The notes: a model not told the origin generated them from the letters alone. A stretch of 64,000 nucleotides of DNA from an uncultured Clostridia bacterium (GCA_944363645.1 CALVUR010000004.1:1-64000), one strand, 5' to 3'. Positions 52,146 to 62,288 are shown, counted from the first letter of the stretch. Numbers and translations: made by a program.

Positions 52146-52400
52146 TTACTTAGCCTTTTCTATAATATCGGCAACTCTCCAATTCTTGTCCTTACTTAAT
52201 TTTCTGGTTTCAACAATTCTTACTTTGTCGCCAATACCGCACTCATTGTTTTCGTCGTGCGCTTTAAACTTTTTAGTGGTTGTAATTGTCTTTTTGTAGA
52301 GAGGATGTTTTGTCTTCTCTTCAACTACAACTACTACGGTCTTATCCATCTTGTCGGAAGAAACGATTCCTACTCTTTCTTTACGTAAATTTCTCATCAT
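52146..52400 (-). CDS. rpsQ: 30S ribosomal protein S17
   Basis: 84-aa OB-fold protein. [19 protein letters not shown] and [17 protein letters not shown] fit the family. Confidence 0.97.
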   Translation of the reverse strand: MMRNLRKERVGIVSSDKMDKTVVVVVEEKTKHPLYKKTITTTKKFKAHDENNECGIGDKVRIVETRKLSKDKNWRVADIIEKAK

Positions 52401-52408
52401 TATCCTCC

Positions 52409-52606
52409 TTAAGCCTTCTTAATTTCTCTTTCTCTGATGACCGTTTTAACCCTAGCGATATCCTTTTTAACAGTGTTTAACACATTAGGATTTTCAAGTT
52501 GTCCGGTTGCATGACGGAAACGAAGGTTAAAAAGTTCGTCTTTGAGTTCTGCCAACTTAGTGGTGAGCTCGTCATCAGTCATTTCATGAATCTGTTTCGC
52601 TTTCAT
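52409..52606 (-). CDS. rpmC: 50S ribosomal protein L29
   Basis: 65-aa helical hairpin near the exit tunnel: [33 protein letters not shown]. Adjoins rplP with a 1-bp overlap. Confidence 0.97.
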   Translation of the reverse strand: MKAKQIHEMTDDELTTKLAELKDELFNLRFRHATGQLENPNVLNTVKKDIARVKTVIREREIKKA

Positions 52607-53037
52607 TAGCCTTCACTCCCTTCTACGATATTTTCTTTCTTAATGATTTTGCATTTGCATGGAAGTTTATGACTTGCAAGTCTTAATGCTTCCCTTGCGT
52701 CAGCTTCTGGAACACCGGCGATTTCAAACATTACTCTGCCGGGTTTAACAACAGCTACCCAATATTCAACAGCGCCTTTACCGCTACCCATACGGGTTTC
52801 AGCAGGTTTTTTGGTTACAGGTTTGTGTGGGAAAATGTCGATCCAAACCTGACCACCACGCTTTGTAAATCTTGTCATAGCAACACGGGCAGCTTCGATT
52901 TGGTTGGATGTGATCCAACTTGGACTGTCTGCAACAAGACCGAATTCGCCGTAAGCAATTTTGTTGCCTTTTGTGCATTTGCCGGTCATTCTGCCACGAT
53001 GTTGTTTTCTTCTTTTAACTCTCTTAGGCATTAACAT
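52606..53037 (-). CDS. rplP: 50S ribosomal protein L16
   Basis: 143 aa. [21 protein letters not shown] and [17 protein letters not shown] are canonical. GGAGG lies 9 nt before the first ATG; a second ATG two codons in gives the alternative start MPKR. Confidence 0.96.
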   Translation of the reverse strand: MLMPKRVKRRKQHRGRMTGKCTKGNKIAYGEFGLVADSPSWITSNQIEAARVAMTRFTKRGGQVWIDIFPHKPVTKKPAETRMGSGKGAVEYWVAVVKPGRVMFEIAGVPEADAREALRLASHKLPCKCKIIKKENIVEGSEG

Positions 53038-53038
53038 A

Positions 53039-53698
53039 TTAAGCTTCGCCTCCTTCTTTTTTCATTCCGCCGAGGACTTCGCCTTTATATATCCAAACCT
53101 TAACGCCGATTGCGCCGAAAGTAGTTCTTGCTACTGCGAAACCGTAGTCAATGTCTGCACGAAGTGTTTGAAGTGGAATGGAGCCTTCATGATAGTGTTC
53201 TGATCTTGCGATTTCAGCACCATCAAGACGACCGCTAACCATTGCTTTAACACCCTTTGCGCCCAATCTCGTTGCACGTGAGATTGCTTGTTTCATACAT
53301 CTTCTAAATGAAGCACGTTTTTCAAGTTGAGCAGCGATGGATTCGGCAACAAGTTGAGCGTCGCAGTCAGGTTTTTTAACTTCGATAATATTGATACCGA
53401 TTTGTTTACCTGGTGCAATTTTGCTTAAATCTTTCTTAATAACTTCGATTTCTGAACCTTGCTTACCGATAAGCACGCCTGGACGCGCGGTGTGAATGGT
53501 AACAGCGATTCTGTTTGCAGCCCTTTCAATAGTGATTCTTGAAATAGCGGCTGTGTAATATTTTTCTTTTACAAACTTTCTAATTTCGTAATCTTCTTTG
53601 AGAAAAAGAGAAAAGTTTTTCTTGTCAGCGTACCACTGTGTATCCCAGCCTTTAATAACGCCAACTCTTATACCGTGTGGATTAACTTTTTGTCCCAT
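53039..53698 (-). CDS. rpsC: 30S ribosomal protein S3
   Basis: 219 aa with a KH domain ([21 protein letters not shown] near 64) and the C-terminal [18 protein letters not shown]. Helps mRNA entry at the 30S channel. Confidence 0.97.
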   Translation of the reverse strand: MGQKVNPHGIRVGVIKGWDTQWYADKKNFSLFLKEDYEIRKFVKEKYYTAAISRITIERAANRIAVTIHTARPGVLIGKQGSEIEVIKKDLSKIAPGKQIGINIIEVKKPDCDAQLVAESIAAQLEKRASFRRCMKQAISRATRLGAKGVKAMVSGRLDGAEIARSEHYHEGSIPLQTLRADIDYGFAVARTTFGAIGVKVWIYKGEVLGGMKKEGGEA

Positions 53699-53711
53699 AG
53701 ATTCCTCCTGA

Positions 53712-54098
53712 TTACGCCTGAGCGTCTAAAACCACTGTAATGTGGCTGGTGCGCTTTAAGATTCTGAAACCACGGCCGTGTGCCATTGGTTGCATCCTCT
53801 TAAGGGTTGGACCCATGTCAGCGTAACATTCTGCAACATATAAGTCCTGTGGATTCATAGAATTATTGTGTTCTGCGTTAGCACTTGCAGATAAGATAAC
53901 TTTCTTAATAGGTTCTGCACCTGCTTTTCTGCAGTTTTCCAAAATAGCGATTGCTTCGTTTACTTTCTTACCTCTTACAAGGTCAAGTACTACCCTTACC
54001 TTGTATGGGGAAATGCGAACGTATTTTGCGCAAGCCCTTGGTCTTCTATCTTTATTTTCTGCGATTCTTGCAGCCTTTAATTTCATATTTTTTGCCAT
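53712..54098 (-). CDS. rplV: 50S ribosomal protein L22
   Basis: 128 aa. [21 protein letters not shown] and the tunnel-lining loop [20 protein letters not shown]. Confidence 0.97.
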   Translation of the reverse strand: MAKNMKLKAARIAENKDRRPRACAKYVRISPYKVRVVLDLVRGKKVNEAIAILENCRKAGAEPIKKVILSASANAEHNNSMNPQDLYVAECYADMGPTLKRMQPMAHGRGFRILKRTSHITVVLDAQA

Positions 54099-54111
54099 AG
54101 TTATCTACTCC

Positions 54112-54390
54112 TTACTTCGCACCGGTTGTCTTTGCGCCAGCGTGTCCCTTGAAGGTTCTTGTTGGTGCGAATTCACCAAGTTTGCAACCTACCATATCTT
54201 CTGTGATATATACGGGAACGTGTTTTCTACCGTCATAAACAGCGATAGTATGACCAACCATTTGTGGGAATATGGTGGAAGATCTTGACCAAGTCTTTAA
54301 TACGGTCTTTTTGTTTTCTGCGTTTAAAGCCTCGATTCTTGCAAGTAATTTTGGTTGAACGAAAGGCCCTTTCTTTACACTTCTACTCAT
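54112..54390 (-). CDS. rpsS: 30S ribosomal protein S19
   Basis: 92 aa. [35 protein letters not shown] and [14 protein letters not shown] are canonical. Confidence 0.97.
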   Translation of the reverse strand: MSRSVKKGPFVQPKLLARIEALNAENKKTVLKTWSRSSTIFPQMVGHTIAVYDGRKHVPVYITEDMVGCKLGEFAPTRTFKGHAGAKTTGAK

Positions 54391-54401
54391 ATTAGATCTC
54401 C

Positions 54402-55229
54402 TTAATTGACACGTTTAAGAATAAACTTGTCAGTCTTATTCTTTTTCTTTCTGGTCTTGTAACCAAGTGCTGGCTTACCCCAAGGTGTTTGTGGACCTGG
54501 ACGGCCGATTGGGGACTTACCTTCACCACCACCGTGTGGGTGATCGCATGGGTTCATAACTGAACCACGTACGGTAGGACGAATACCCATATGACGAACC
54601 TTACCTGCTTTACCAATGCGGATGATTTCGTGGTCTAAATTACCAACTTGACCGATTGTTGCTTTGCAGTTTAATGGAACGTATCTCATTTCGCCACTTG
54701 GCATTTTGATGGTAGCATATTTTTCGTCTTTAGCCATAAGTTGAGCAGCCATACCAGCAGCACGTGCAAATTGACCACCTTTACCTGGTTGAAGTTCAAT
54801 GTTGTGTACCATTGTACCTACGGGGATTGACGCAAGTCTTAAGCAGTTACCAACCTTGATGTCGGCATTGTCGCCACTTAAAAGTTTATCGCCAACGTTT
54901 AAGCCGTAAGGTGCGAGAATGTATCTCTTTTCGCCATCGACATAGTGTAAAAGTGCGATGTTTGCGCTTCTGTTTGGATCGTATTCAATTGATTTAACAA
55001 CTGCTTCGATACCGTCTTTATTTCTCTTGAAGTCGATGATACGATATTTTCTTTTATTTCCACCGCCGTGATGACGAACGGTAATTTTGCCTTGAGCGTT
55101 TCTACCGCCAGTATGACGTTGATCTTCAAGTAAAGACCTTTCTGGCTTGGTTGTCGTAATTTCTTCAAATGTGCTTACTGACATGAAACGACGTGCAGGC
55201 GTTGTAGGTTTATATCTTTTAATACCCAT
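54402..55229 (-). CDS. rplB: 50S ribosomal protein L2
   Basis: 275 aa, supports the peptidyl-transferase centre. Family core [20 protein letters not shown] near 46, [12 protein letters not shown] near 157 and the C-terminal [19 protein letters not shown] with the essential His. Confidence 0.97.
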   Translation of the reverse strand: MGIKRYKPTTPARRFMSVSTFEEITTTKPERSLLEDQRHTGGRNAQGKITVRHHGGGNKRKYRIIDFKRNKDGIEAVVKSIEYDPNRSANIALLHYVDGEKRYILAPYGLNVGDKLLSGDNADIKVGNCLRLASIPVGTMVHNIELQPGKGGQFARAAGMAAQLMAKDEKYATIKMPSGEMRYVPLNCKATIGQVGNLDHEIIRIGKAGKVRHMGIRPTVRGSVMNPCDHPHGGGEGKSPIGRPGPQTPWGKPALGYKTRKKKNKTDKFILKRVN

Positions 55230-55246
55230 AGTTCAATTCCTCCGCA

Positions 55247-55537
55247 TTACGTGAGTGACTTGAAGAACTCAATGTCCTTGCTCTCGTCTGTTAATTTAAC
55301 CATTGCCTTTTTGTAAGCTGGTGTAAAGCCTTGGTTTCTGCCCATTCTTTTTAACTTACCACGGCAATTTGCAGTGTTTACCTTGTCAACTTTTACGCCG
55401 AAGAGTTCTTCAACAGCAAGTTTGATTTGTGTCTTGTTTGCCCTTTTATCTACGACGAAAGTGTATCTCTTGTTCTCAATAGCACCATAGGTTTTTTCTG
55501 TGAGAACTGGTCTAATAATGATATCTCTTGCTTCCAT
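55247..55537 (-). CDS. rplW: 50S ribosomal protein L23
   Basis: 96 aa at the exit tunnel, docking site for trigger factor and SRP. IIIRPVLTEKTYGAIENKRY and VEELFGVKVDKVNT are canonical. 1-bp overlap with rplD. Confidence 0.97.
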   Translation of the reverse strand: MEARDIIIRPVLTEKTYGAIENKRYTFVVDKRANKTQIKLAVEELFGVKVDKVNTANCRGKLKRMGRNQGFTPAYKKAMVKLTDESKDIEFFKSLT

Positions 55538-56163
55538 TATTCTCCGTAAACCTCCTGTAATTTTTCAACAGAGCCCTTTGCGAGAACGATTACGTTGTTT
55601 TTAACGATGTCATAGGTGTTGAGTTGTTCAACAGGAAGGGTTTGAAGATTTTTAAGGTTTCTTGCTGCCCTAATTACCTTGTCGTCATCATTGCACATTA
55701 CGATAAGAACCTTTTTGTCGAACTTGAATGCATTTAAGAATGCAACCATTTCTTTTGTCTTACCTTCATTTACTGTAACTTCGTCGATTACGTAAAACTC
55801 GTTATCTGCAAGTTTTCTTGAAAGTGCTGAGAACATAGCGATTCTCTTAGCACAGATGTTCATTTTCTTTCTAAAATCTCTTGACTTTGGCGCAAATACA
55901 ACACCACCTTTGATCCATTGAGGTGCCCTTGTAGAACCTTGACGGGCATTACCTGTACCTTTTTGACGGTAAGGCTTTTTACCACCACCACGAACTTCGG
56001 TTCTTGTCAAAGAACTTTTTGTGCCTTGTCTTTCATTTGCTAATCTTGTTACAACTGCTTGGTGGATAAGCGGTTCATTGTATTCAACAGAAAAAAGGTT
56101 TTCATCAAGTTCAACAACGCCTTTTTCCTGAGCATTCATATTATATAATTTTACGCTTGGCAT
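55537..56163 (-). CDS. rplD: 50S ribosomal protein L4
   Basis: 208 aa. RQGTKSSLTRTEVRGGGKKP and the tunnel loop RQKGTGNARQGSTRAPQW are diagnostic. L4 is the classical autoregulator of the S10 operon in E. coli, relevant to the structured leader upstream of rpsJ here. Confidence 0.97.
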   Translation of the reverse strand: MPSVKLYNMNAQEKGVVELDENLFSVEYNEPLIHQAVVTRLANERQGTKSSLTRTEVRGGGKKPYRQKGTGNARQGSTRAPQWIKGGVVFAPKSRDFRKKMNICAKRIAMFSALSRKLADNEFYVIDEVTVNEGKTKEMVAFLNAFKFDKKVLIVMCNDDDKVIRAARNLKNLQTLPVEQLNTYDIVKNNVIVLAKGSVEKLQEVYGE

Positions 56164-56177
56164 TATCTGAACCCTCC

Positions 56178-56810
56178 TTATGCTTTAACACTGTTTTTAA
56201 CAGAAACGATTCCGCCCTTTGGACCTGGAACTGCGCCACGTACCAAAATAGCATTTCTTTGTGCGTCAACCTTAACAACTTCAAGGTTTTGAATTGTTAC
56301 TTGTTCAACACCGTATTGACCTGCTAAGTGTTTGTTCTTAAATACTCTTGATGGATCGCTTATTGAACCCATTGAACCAACTTCCCTATGAACAGGACCA
56401 ACACCGTGTGTTTCTTTCAATCTGTGTTGATTCCATCTCTTGATTACGCCGGTAAAACCATGACCTTTGGTGATACCAACAACATCAACTCTGTCGCCAA
56501 CTGCGAATGTTTCGCACGTTACAACTTTGCCTACTTCGTAAGTTTCAGCGTTGTCAAGACGGAATTCTCTTAAATATTTGTGTGGTTCAACACCAGCTTT
56601 CTTGAATTGACCGAGATTGGGTTTATTAAGTTCTTTTTCAGAAACTTTGTTAAAACCTAATTTAACTGCGGAATAACCATCACGGTCTGCCGTCTTAACT
56701 TGTACAACCGGGCATGGACCTGCCTCGATTACGGTAACGGGGATTACTTTTCCGTCTGGGGAAAAGATCTGCGTCATACCTAACTTTCTGCCAATGATTG
56801 CTTTATTCAT
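56178..56810 (-). CDS. rplC: 50S ribosomal protein L3
   Basis: 210 aa. [20 protein letters not shown] and [16 protein letters not shown], then [20 protein letters not shown], are canonical. Confidence 0.97.
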   Translation of the reverse strand: MNKAIIGRKLGMTQIFSPDGKVIPVTVIEAGPCPVVQVKTADRDGYSAVKLGFNKVSEKELNKPNLGQFKKAGVEPHKYLREFRLDNAETYEVGKVVTCETFAVGDRVDVVGITKGHGFTGVIKRWNQHRLKETHGVGPVHREVGSMGSISDPSRVFKNKHLAGQYGVEQVTIQNLEVVKVDAQRNAILVRGAVPGPKGGIVSVKNSVKA

Positions 56811-56847
56811 CGATAAAGTTCACCTCCGTATATTTTAAAAAAACAAA

Positions 56848-57147
56848 TTACAACTTAATTTTTACATCAACGCCTGCTGGAAGATGAATGCTGTCCAAAA
56901 TCTTTGCATTTGTTGAGTAGATGTCGATTAAACGTTTATGAGTTCTTAACTCAAATTGTTCACGGCTATCTTTATCTTTGTGTGGTGAGCGCAAAATTGT
57001 AATGATTTCTTTTTCGGTTGGAAGTGGAATAGGACCACTGATTTTTGCGCCAGCCTTTTTCATTGTTTCTACAATGCGTGCGGTTGCTTGATCTACCATG
57101 TTGTGATCATAAGCGGATAATTTGATTCTAATTTTTTGTCCTGCCAT
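56848..57147 (-). CDS. rpsJ: 30S ribosomal protein S10
   Basis: 99 aa, first gene of the superoperon; also NusE in antitermination. [18 protein letters not shown] and [20 protein letters not shown] are canonical. The ATG at 57147 lies after GGAGG; a TTG five codons upstream overlaps that site and is rejected. Confidence 0.97.
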   Translation of the reverse strand: MAGQKIRIKLSAYDHNMVDQATARIVETMKKAGAKISGPIPLPTEKEIITILRSPHKDKDSREQFELRTHKRLIDIYSTNAKILDSIHLPAGVDVKIKL

Positions 57148-57469
57148 TTTTGATTCCTCCAAGTTTTATACTAACTTTTAAGTTGTGCGGTTTAAGGACT
57201 TATTTTTTTTACCGCTAAAATTCCGTATTTTTGCTGTGTTTTTGTTGGAATTTCATTTTTAACAACTTTGCCGTGTGTATCGAACCGTTAGGCATTAAAA
57301 AATCATCTGCGCTGTGTTTTTGCAGATGACCTTAAAATCCCTTGGGCCCGGTTAGTCGCAGGGGTAAATCCCCCACATTTGTCAGTAAAAATTATCTTCC
57401 CAGCAGTTTAAGATTTAAACTTACTTACTGGGTTTGAAGTAACTTTTTACCTCAACCCTATTACACAGC
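57148..57469 (-). ncRNA. Structured leader of the S10 operon
   Basis: About 320 nt from the predicted start to rpsJ. In transcript order: hairpin H1 (57430-57458), H2 with stems CCCAG/CTGGG and AGTTTAA/TTAAACT (57399-57432), H3 GGGG/CCCC (57361-57374), then H4 CATCTGC/GCAGATG (57304-57328) followed by ATTTTTT. H1 and H2 share their GGG/CCC bases at 57430-57432, so they could be mutually exclusive. This looks like an attenuation leader; the regulator is not shown. Confidence 0.65.
57296..57328 (-). terminator. Attenuator-type terminator in the S10 leader
   Basis: Stem CATCTGC / GCAGATG with an 11-nt loop and a run of six T on the minus strand, about 150 nt upstream of rpsJ and downstream of the promoter, so it must be read through for ribosomal protein expression. 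Confidence 0.7.
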
Positions 57470-57475
57470 GTAACA

Positions 57476-57504
57476 ATAATACAACATCGCAAAATTATTG
57501 TCAA
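57476..57504 (-). promoter_or_regulatory. Sigma-A promoter of the S10-spc-alpha superoperon
   Basis: TTGACA (57499-57504), 17-bp spacer, TATTAT (57476-57481) on the minus strand. Beyond it, 57505-57816 is AT-rich with no recognised feature. Confidence 0.82.
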
Positions 57505-57816
57505 ACATTTTTCCGCCCTTTTTTAAAAAATTTTATAAAAAATGAAAAAATGTATAAACTGCCCCCAATTTAGCCCATTTTTTACGCCTTTTGCCACTTT
57601 TTCGACATCAACTAAGGCAGTTTTACGCCGTTTTCTTCCCTTATTATATAATTATAATAGAATTCGCTTTTTCGCTGTTTTTTGTCTTATCTATGCCCTT
57701 ACCATTCCATTTTGGCTGAAAAACGGAATTTTTGCGACATAGTCAAAAATGAATTGTAAGAGAATTTTAACTTTTTTTACGCCTTTTTATATACCCCTTT
57801 TTTTGCCCAAAATATG

Positions 57817-57840
57817 AAAAAAACAAGGGTTTAGCCCCTT
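57817..57840 (-). terminator. Terminator overlapping the pdxT stop
   Basis: Stem AAGGG / CCCTT (57825-57829, 57836-57840) with seven T on the minus strand; the stop codon lies in the loop. Confidence 0.7.
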
Positions 57841-58403
57841 GCTTTTACCATATCTAAAAAGTATTTGTGAACGCTTAAATCATTGGTAAGTTCTGGGTGG
57901 AAAGATGTTGCCAAAATGTTGTTTTGTCTTACGGCAACGATATTGCCATCTACCTTTGACAACACTTCAACTCCCTTACCAACGCTTTCAAAATAAGGTG
58001 CGCGGATAAAGGTCATAGGCACTTTGCCAACACCTTTAAAGTCAGCGTCAATTTTGAATGAAGCAAGTTGTCTGCCGTAAGCGTTGCGCTTTACAACGGC
58101 ATTTAAAACGCCAAGGTGAACGGTGTCGTCATCCAAAAGTTTACCGGCAAGCAAAATCATGCCGGCGCATGTGCCAAACGCTGGAAGTCCGTTTTCAATC
58201 TTTTCTTTTAAAGGCAAAAGTAAACCTTCTTCACGCAAAAGTTTGCCTTGAGCAGTAGATTCACCGCCCGGCAAAACAATACCATCTAAATCGTCGGTCA
58301 AGTGGGCTAAAGTCCTAATTTCTTTAACTTCTGCACCCAAACTTACGAGCATTTTTTCATGTTCTAAAAAAGCACCTTGTAGACAAAGAACGCCTATTTT
58401 CAA
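57831..58403 (-). CDS. pdxT: Pyridoxal 5'-phosphate synthase glutaminase subunit
   Basis: 190-aa class I glutaminase supplying ammonia to PdxS. LCLQGAFLEHEKML at the start, GGESTAQGKLL near 47, the nucleophile in FGTCAGMILLA near 78 and the His-Glu pair in TSFHPELT near 170 complete the catalytic triad. Located 1 bp after the pdxS stop. Confidence 0.97.
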   Translation of the reverse strand: MKIGVLCLQGAFLEHEKMLVSLGAEVKEIRTLAHLTDDLDGIVLPGGESTAQGKLLREEGLLLPLKEKIENGLPAFGTCAGMILLAGKLLDDDTVHLGVLNAVVKRNAYGRQLASFKIDADFKGVGKVPMTFIRAPYFESVGKGVEVLSKVDGNIVAVRQNNILATSFHPELTNDLSVHKYFLDMVKARG

Positions 58404-58404
58404 A

Positions 58405-59274
58405 TTACTTACCCCTTTCAGCCATTAAAAGGCTAATTTCTTGTTCATTTATACCAACCATGGCTTCGCCAAGGTCTTCTGAAATTTCTGCCAAAATCTT
58501 TGGATCGTTATAGTGTGTAACGGCCTTAACGATTGCACGGGCGCGTTTTTCAGGATCGTCCGATTTAAAGATACCACTGCCAACGAAAACGCCTTCTGCG
58601 CCGAGTTGCATCATAAGTGCGGCATCTGCTGGTGTTGCAACGCCACCTGCTGCAAAGTTTACAACGGGTAGTTTGCCGTTTTCGTGTACATACTTAACCA
58701 AATCGTAAGGAACACGCAAATTTTTTGCTTCTTCGTAAAGTTCATCTTCACTCATAGAAGTGATTTTACGAATTTGGCTCATCATAAGACGCATATGTTT
58801 TACCGCTTGAACGACGTCGCCTGTACCAGGTTCACCTTTGGTCCTTATCATAGATGCGCCTTCAGCAATTCTTCTAAAGGCTTCACCCAAATCCCTTGCA
58901 CCGCAAACAAATGGTACATCAAACTTTGTTTTGTCAATATGGTAAACGTCGTCTGCTGGTGATAAAACTTCGCTTTCGTCAATATAGTCGATATCAATCG
59001 CTTGTAAAATTTGCGCTTCTGCAATATGACCGATACGACATTTTGCCATTACGGGAATGGTAACTGCTTGTTGAATGCCTTTTATCATCTTTGGATCTGA
59101 CATCCTTGAAACACCACCAGCGGCACGGATATCTGCTGGAATGCGTTCAAGTGCCATAACTGCACAAGCACCTGCCCTTTCAGCGATTTTTGCTTGTTCT
59201 GGTGTGGTAACGTCCATAATGACGCCACCTTTAAGCATTTGTGCTAAATTTCTGTTTATTTCTTCACGAGCCAT
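58405..59274 (-). CDS. pdxS: Pyridoxal 5'-phosphate synthase lyase subunit
   Basis: 289-aa TIM-barrel enzyme that forms PLP from ribose 5-phosphate, glyceraldehyde 3-phosphate and ammonia. [17 protein letters not shown] with the first active-site Asp, [15 protein letters not shown] with the second region near 42, and [15 protein letters not shown] near 145 are diagnostic. pdxST gives the DXP-independent route. Confidence 0.97.
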   Translation of the reverse strand: MAREEINRNLAQMLKGGVIMDVTTPEQAKIAERAGACAVMALERIPADIRAAGGVSRMSDPKMIKGIQQAVTIPVMAKCRIGHIAEAQILQAIDIDYIDESEVLSPADDVYHIDKTKFDVPFVCGARDLGEAFRRIAEGASMIRTKGEPGTGDVVQAVKHMRLMMSQIRKITSMSEDELYEEAKNLRVPYDLVKYVHENGKLPVVNFAAGGVATPADAALMMQLGAEGVFVGSGIFKSDDPEKRARAIVKAVTHYNDPKILAEISEDLGEAMVGINEQEISLLMAERGK

Positions 59275-59331
59275 AAAAATACCTCTATAAATTTTACGTA
59301 AGTAATATATAATCGTTTATAAGCGTGTATG

Positions 59332-59360
59332 ATTGTAACATTATTATTATATTAAGTCAA
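59332..59360 (-). promoter_or_regulatory. Sigma-A promoter of pdxST
   Basis: TTGACT (59355-59360), 17-bp spacer, TACAAT (59332-59337) on the minus strand. Confidence 0.72.
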
Positions 59361-59407
59361 GAATTTTGGAGTGCTTTAAAAGTAATTTTTAACGCCAAAA
59401 ACGGGGC

Positions 59408-59444
59408 AAAAAGTGGCGATAACGGGCTTATAGGCAGACTTTTT
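59408..59444. repeat. Palindromic element copy 24
   Basis: Full element (AAAAAGTGG, CGGGCTTATAGGCAG, ACTTTT) upstream of pdxS, in a 780-bp gap that otherwise holds copies 25 and 26 and one terminator in AT-rich sequence. Confidence 0.9.
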
Positions 59445-59727
59445 GTCATTTTTAACTATTTTTATAAAAAATTGACTATTAAATAAAAGAGTTTTATATT
59501 TTACTTTTCTATAATTTTTTCGCCCATTTTTAAACCACAATTTAGCACTTTTTATTTTGATATTTAAATTAGATTATCCGCAAGCAATTTAACGGTTTTT
59601 ACCTATAAATATAGCCACATCTTCATTTATTAAAGTTGGGGTATGTATTGAGTTTTTTAATATATTTAATTACGATTAAACTGTTTAAACCGCCACAAAA
59701 AGCACAAAAACAGCCCCTGTTTTTTAC

Positions 59728-59766
59728 AAAAAAATGGTCAATAATCGACCTATAGAGCCACTTTTT
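59728..59766. repeat. Palindromic element copy 25, divergent
   Basis: AAAAAATGG, ATCGACCTATAGAGCC, ACTTTTT: arms kept, core changed. Confidence 0.75.
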
Positions 59767-59962
59767 ATAAATTTGACATATTTTTACAAAATTATAAAAG
59801 ACTTTTTAAAACCGCCACTTTATCGTAAAAAGTGGTAAAGTATATAAAAAACCGCATACATACCCCTTTTACACACTAATTTCATCTTAAAATAGGCGTT
59901 TTATATTCGTTTTATATTTAATTTATTTATCGTGTCAAAAGGTTTAAAAAGGCAAACAAAAA

Positions 59963-59991
59963 GGGCGTTGCAAAATTTCTTTTGCAACGCC
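59963..59991 (-). terminator. Terminator of the acyltransferase/glycosyltransferase genes
   Basis: A 12-bp stem GGCGTTGCAAAA / TTTTGCAACGCC with T-run on the minus strand. Confidence 0.92.
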
Positions 59992-60011
59992 TTATTTTGT
60001 TGAAATCTATT

Positions 60012-60050
60012 AAAAAACACTTAATAACGGGCTTATAGCCCTATTTTTTT
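60012..60050. repeat. Palindromic element copy 26, at acyltransferase stop
   Basis: AAAAAACAC, ATAACGGGCTTATAGCCC, TATTTTTTT; begins 5 bp after the acyltransferase stop codon. Confidence 0.82.
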
Positions 60051-60055
60051 TATTA

Positions 60056-60880
60056 TTAAGCGATTTTTAATTCTTCTTCATCGCAAACTTCATCGCCGAT
60101 TTGAATATATCTTATTACTTCATGAGTGCTATATTTATCGGCGCAGTTTTGCATGTATGAATAGACTTCATTACGAAGTTTTTCTTGTGCATCTTTTCTG
60201 TTTAAAGTCATATCTGGGTAGATTGGGTCGCTGACGTATACGGTTATTTTTGCTTTTCTAAACAACTTGCCTATCCCCTTTGGTTTTTCAAAGGCGGTAA
60301 AAAAGGCAACGACCGGTGCGCCATCTTTAATGGGGTATCTAAAAGAAGTTTCAGCAAAAGGTCTTACGCCGATATAATATGGCCAGATATGGGCTTCGGG
60401 GTAAATTGCGATATTTTCGCCACGGTTATGGCAATATTCGATATCCTTTAAAAACTTTTGCATTCCGCCATAAGTTGTGGGGATGGGAATAACGCCGAGC
60501 ATTTTAACAATGTTACGCAAGCCCTTAATTGAAACGGCATCGGGGTTGGCGATAATTTTTGTGCGGTGCGGAAAGGAAAGTAGGTTTGGTGTAAACGCAT
60601 CGTATACACCGGTGTGATTACCGTATAGATAAACGCCTTTAAGCCCTTTAAGTGCCTTGCGGTTTTTGATTTTTATGCCGTAATAAAAACGCTCTATAAT
60701 AAAGATTATAGGCATGGCGATACCACGCAAGATATATGTCCCTATTTTATAAAAGAAGTTTTTAGGCACAAAGTTGTAATTTGAGTCGATTTTTTGCTGT
60801 TTGATTTTTGTGCCTGCAAAGTCGTCCTTTAAAGGGTCTTTGTAATAAATTGTCTTTTTAGGAAATTTGTTTCTTTTCAT
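60056..60880 (-). CDS. PlsC-like lysophospholipid/glycerolipid acyltransferase
   Basis: 274 aa. Acyltransferase block I NHTGVYDAF near 88 (NHx4D), the FPHRTKIIANPDA region and block III IYPEAHIWPY near 155 with the phosphate-binding Glu. A hydrophobic segment near 50 (YILRGIAMPIIFIIERFYYG) suggests membrane association. It overlaps the glycosyltransferase gene by 23 bp. The ATG at 60880 is preferred to a TTG four codons upstream. Specific acceptor is not determinable; the pairing hints at a membrane glycolipid pathway. Confidence 0.85.
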   Translation of the reverse strand: MKRNKFPKKTIYYKDPLKDDFAGTKIKQQKIDSNYNFVPKNFFYKIGTYILRGIAMPIIFIIERFYYGIKIKNRKALKGLKGVYLYGNHTGVYDAFTPNLLSFPHRTKIIANPDAVSIKGLRNIVKMLGVIPIPTTYGGMQKFLKDIEYCHNRGENIAIYPEAHIWPYYIGVRPFAETSFRYPIKDGAPVVAFFTAFEKPKGIGKLFRKAKITVYVSDPIYPDMTLNRKDAQEKLRNEVYSYMQNCADKYSTHEVIRYIQIGDEVCDEEELKIA

Positions 60881-62006
60881 TGGCAACTTCAACCATCATT
60901 TCTTCCATTTTTTTCATACATAATTCCTGATTAAACGCAGTTGAAGAATTTAGATATTTTTCTTCGCACTTACGCTTTTCTTCGGGGTGGTCGATCCAAT
61001 AATCGATTACCCTTGCCAAGTCTTCAGGATCACGATTTTTGAAAATACAACGCTCGTCTACCACATAATTGCTTGTTGCAGATTTTTTTGATGAAGAGCA
61101 GATTGTAAGTTTACCACAAGCAATGGCTTCGATACAAGAAATACCTTCAAGTTCGATTTCCGCCGGGTGGACATATATGTCGCACATATTTAAAACATCG
61201 ATAATCTCTTCACGAGTGTAAAGTTTAAACACTGGCGGAATTGGCAACTTTTTGGCAAGTTTTTTGTAATATTTTTCCTTTACACCCTGACCGCCCAAAA
61301 CAAGTTGGATGCTGTCTTTATATTTAGAGTGCATTATCGCCTTAATCAAAGTATCTTGCGATTTTTCACGAGCATACCTGCCCGTCGACAAAATTACAAT
61401 TTTATCTTGCCATTCTGGTGGCTTTTTGCTGGGGCGTTTTTTAACATAATCATTTACGCCGTTAGAAATGACATAGCCTTTAGTTTTTTCGTGAATGTTT
61501 TCTTCAAAAATATTTCTAATAAATACCGTTGGGAAGTGTATGCCGTCCACGTGTGAGAAAAAATGTTTCCAGTTATACACATAGAAAAAGTGGTTTAACG
61601 GTGTGCACCACTGAAGTTTTAAATAACTTGTAACGTTTTCAGCCTGCGCATGAAAGCCAGCGGTAACAGGTATACCCATTTCTTCCGCAACGGAAAGTGT
61701 AACACGTCCAAGCATGAATGGCGTCATAATGTGCACGATATCTACGCCCGTTAAAGCCTCGACAACGATATCACGCTGGGGTTTAGCGATAGTTACGCCA
61801 ACCTTTGAAACATAGTTATTTAAAAATTTACCAAAATCATAATTTGGTACTACATAATAATCTTTTACGCCTTGTTTGTCTTTATCGCAACACAAAACTC
61901 TTACAGTGTGCCCGTTGGCACGCAAATAGTTTATAAGATTTGTTGCGGCAATAGTTGTGCCGTTGGTTTCAGCACCCAAAACGTCGCATGCAACCAAAAC
62001 AATCAT
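60858..62006 (-). CDS. GT4-family glycosyltransferase
   Basis: 382 aa, GT-B fold. N-terminal ACDVLGAETNGTTIAATNL with the acceptor-binding loop, YLRANGHTVRVL, then the donor half: IVILSTGRYAREKSQDTLI near 213, LVLGGQGVKEKYY and the EX7E-type VHPAEIELEGISCIEAIACG near 290. The overall plan resembles glucosyl- or galactosyl-diacylglycerol synthases and PimA-like enzymes. The ATG at 62006 follows TTGAGG; the upstream TTG is part of that site. Coupled to the PlsC-like gene. Confidence 0.88.
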   Translation of the reverse strand: MIVLVACDVLGAETNGTTIAATNLINYLRANGHTVRVLCCDKDKQGVKDYYVVPNYDFGKFLNNYVSKVGVTIAKPQRDIVVEALTGVDIVHIMTPFMLGRVTLSVAEEMGIPVTAGFHAQAENVTSYLKLQWCTPLNHFFYVYNWKHFFSHVDGIHFPTVFIRNIFEENIHEKTKGYVISNGVNDYVKKRPSKKPPEWQDKIVILSTGRYAREKSQDTLIKAIMHSKYKDSIQLVLGGQGVKEKYYKKLAKKLPIPPVFKLYTREEIIDVLNMCDIYVHPAEIELEGISCIEAIACGKLTICSSSKKSATSNYVVDERCIFKNRDPEDLARVIDYWIDHPEEKRKCEEKYLNSSTAFNQELCMKKMEEMMVEVANEKKQIS

Positions 62007-62250
62007 ATTAAACCTCAATAAGTAATTTTGTAAAACTTTTTGACAACTAACTATACTTTGTCATTTATCGTTTGTTATTATATCAAAGAAAACTCAACTT
62101 TTCTTCAACTTTTATGAATTTAAATATTTTTTGTAAAATTTCACATTCTTAACAAAATAACCACAAATGCAAAACTTTAACTAAATATTATACCTGCTAA
62201 ATTTAATTATCGTTTGTCTAATTTATGGGATAAACTACATTATTTTTGAG
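62007..62250. other. AT-rich gap upstream of the glycosyltransferase gene
   Basis: An extended -10 TG-A-TATAAT on the minus strand (TATAAT at 62077-62082) may be the promoter of the glycosyltransferase gene; no fitting -35 was found. Nothing else recognised. Confidence 0.4.
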
Positions 62251-62288
62251 AAAAAGTGGCGATAATGGGCTTATAGACGGACTTTTTT
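62251..62288. repeat. Palindromic element copy 27
   Basis: Full element with core TGGGCTTATAGACGG, 140 bp from the next copy. Confidence 0.9.

Noticed and set aside
57148..57469. S10 leader as a T-box or known metabolite riboswitch
   Set aside because: No T-box sequence, specifier loop or conserved riboswitch core could be matched by eye.
57542..57742. 66-codon plus-strand frame upstream of the S10 promoter
   Set aside because: AT-rich, Phe-rich, no ribosome binding site; likely chance.
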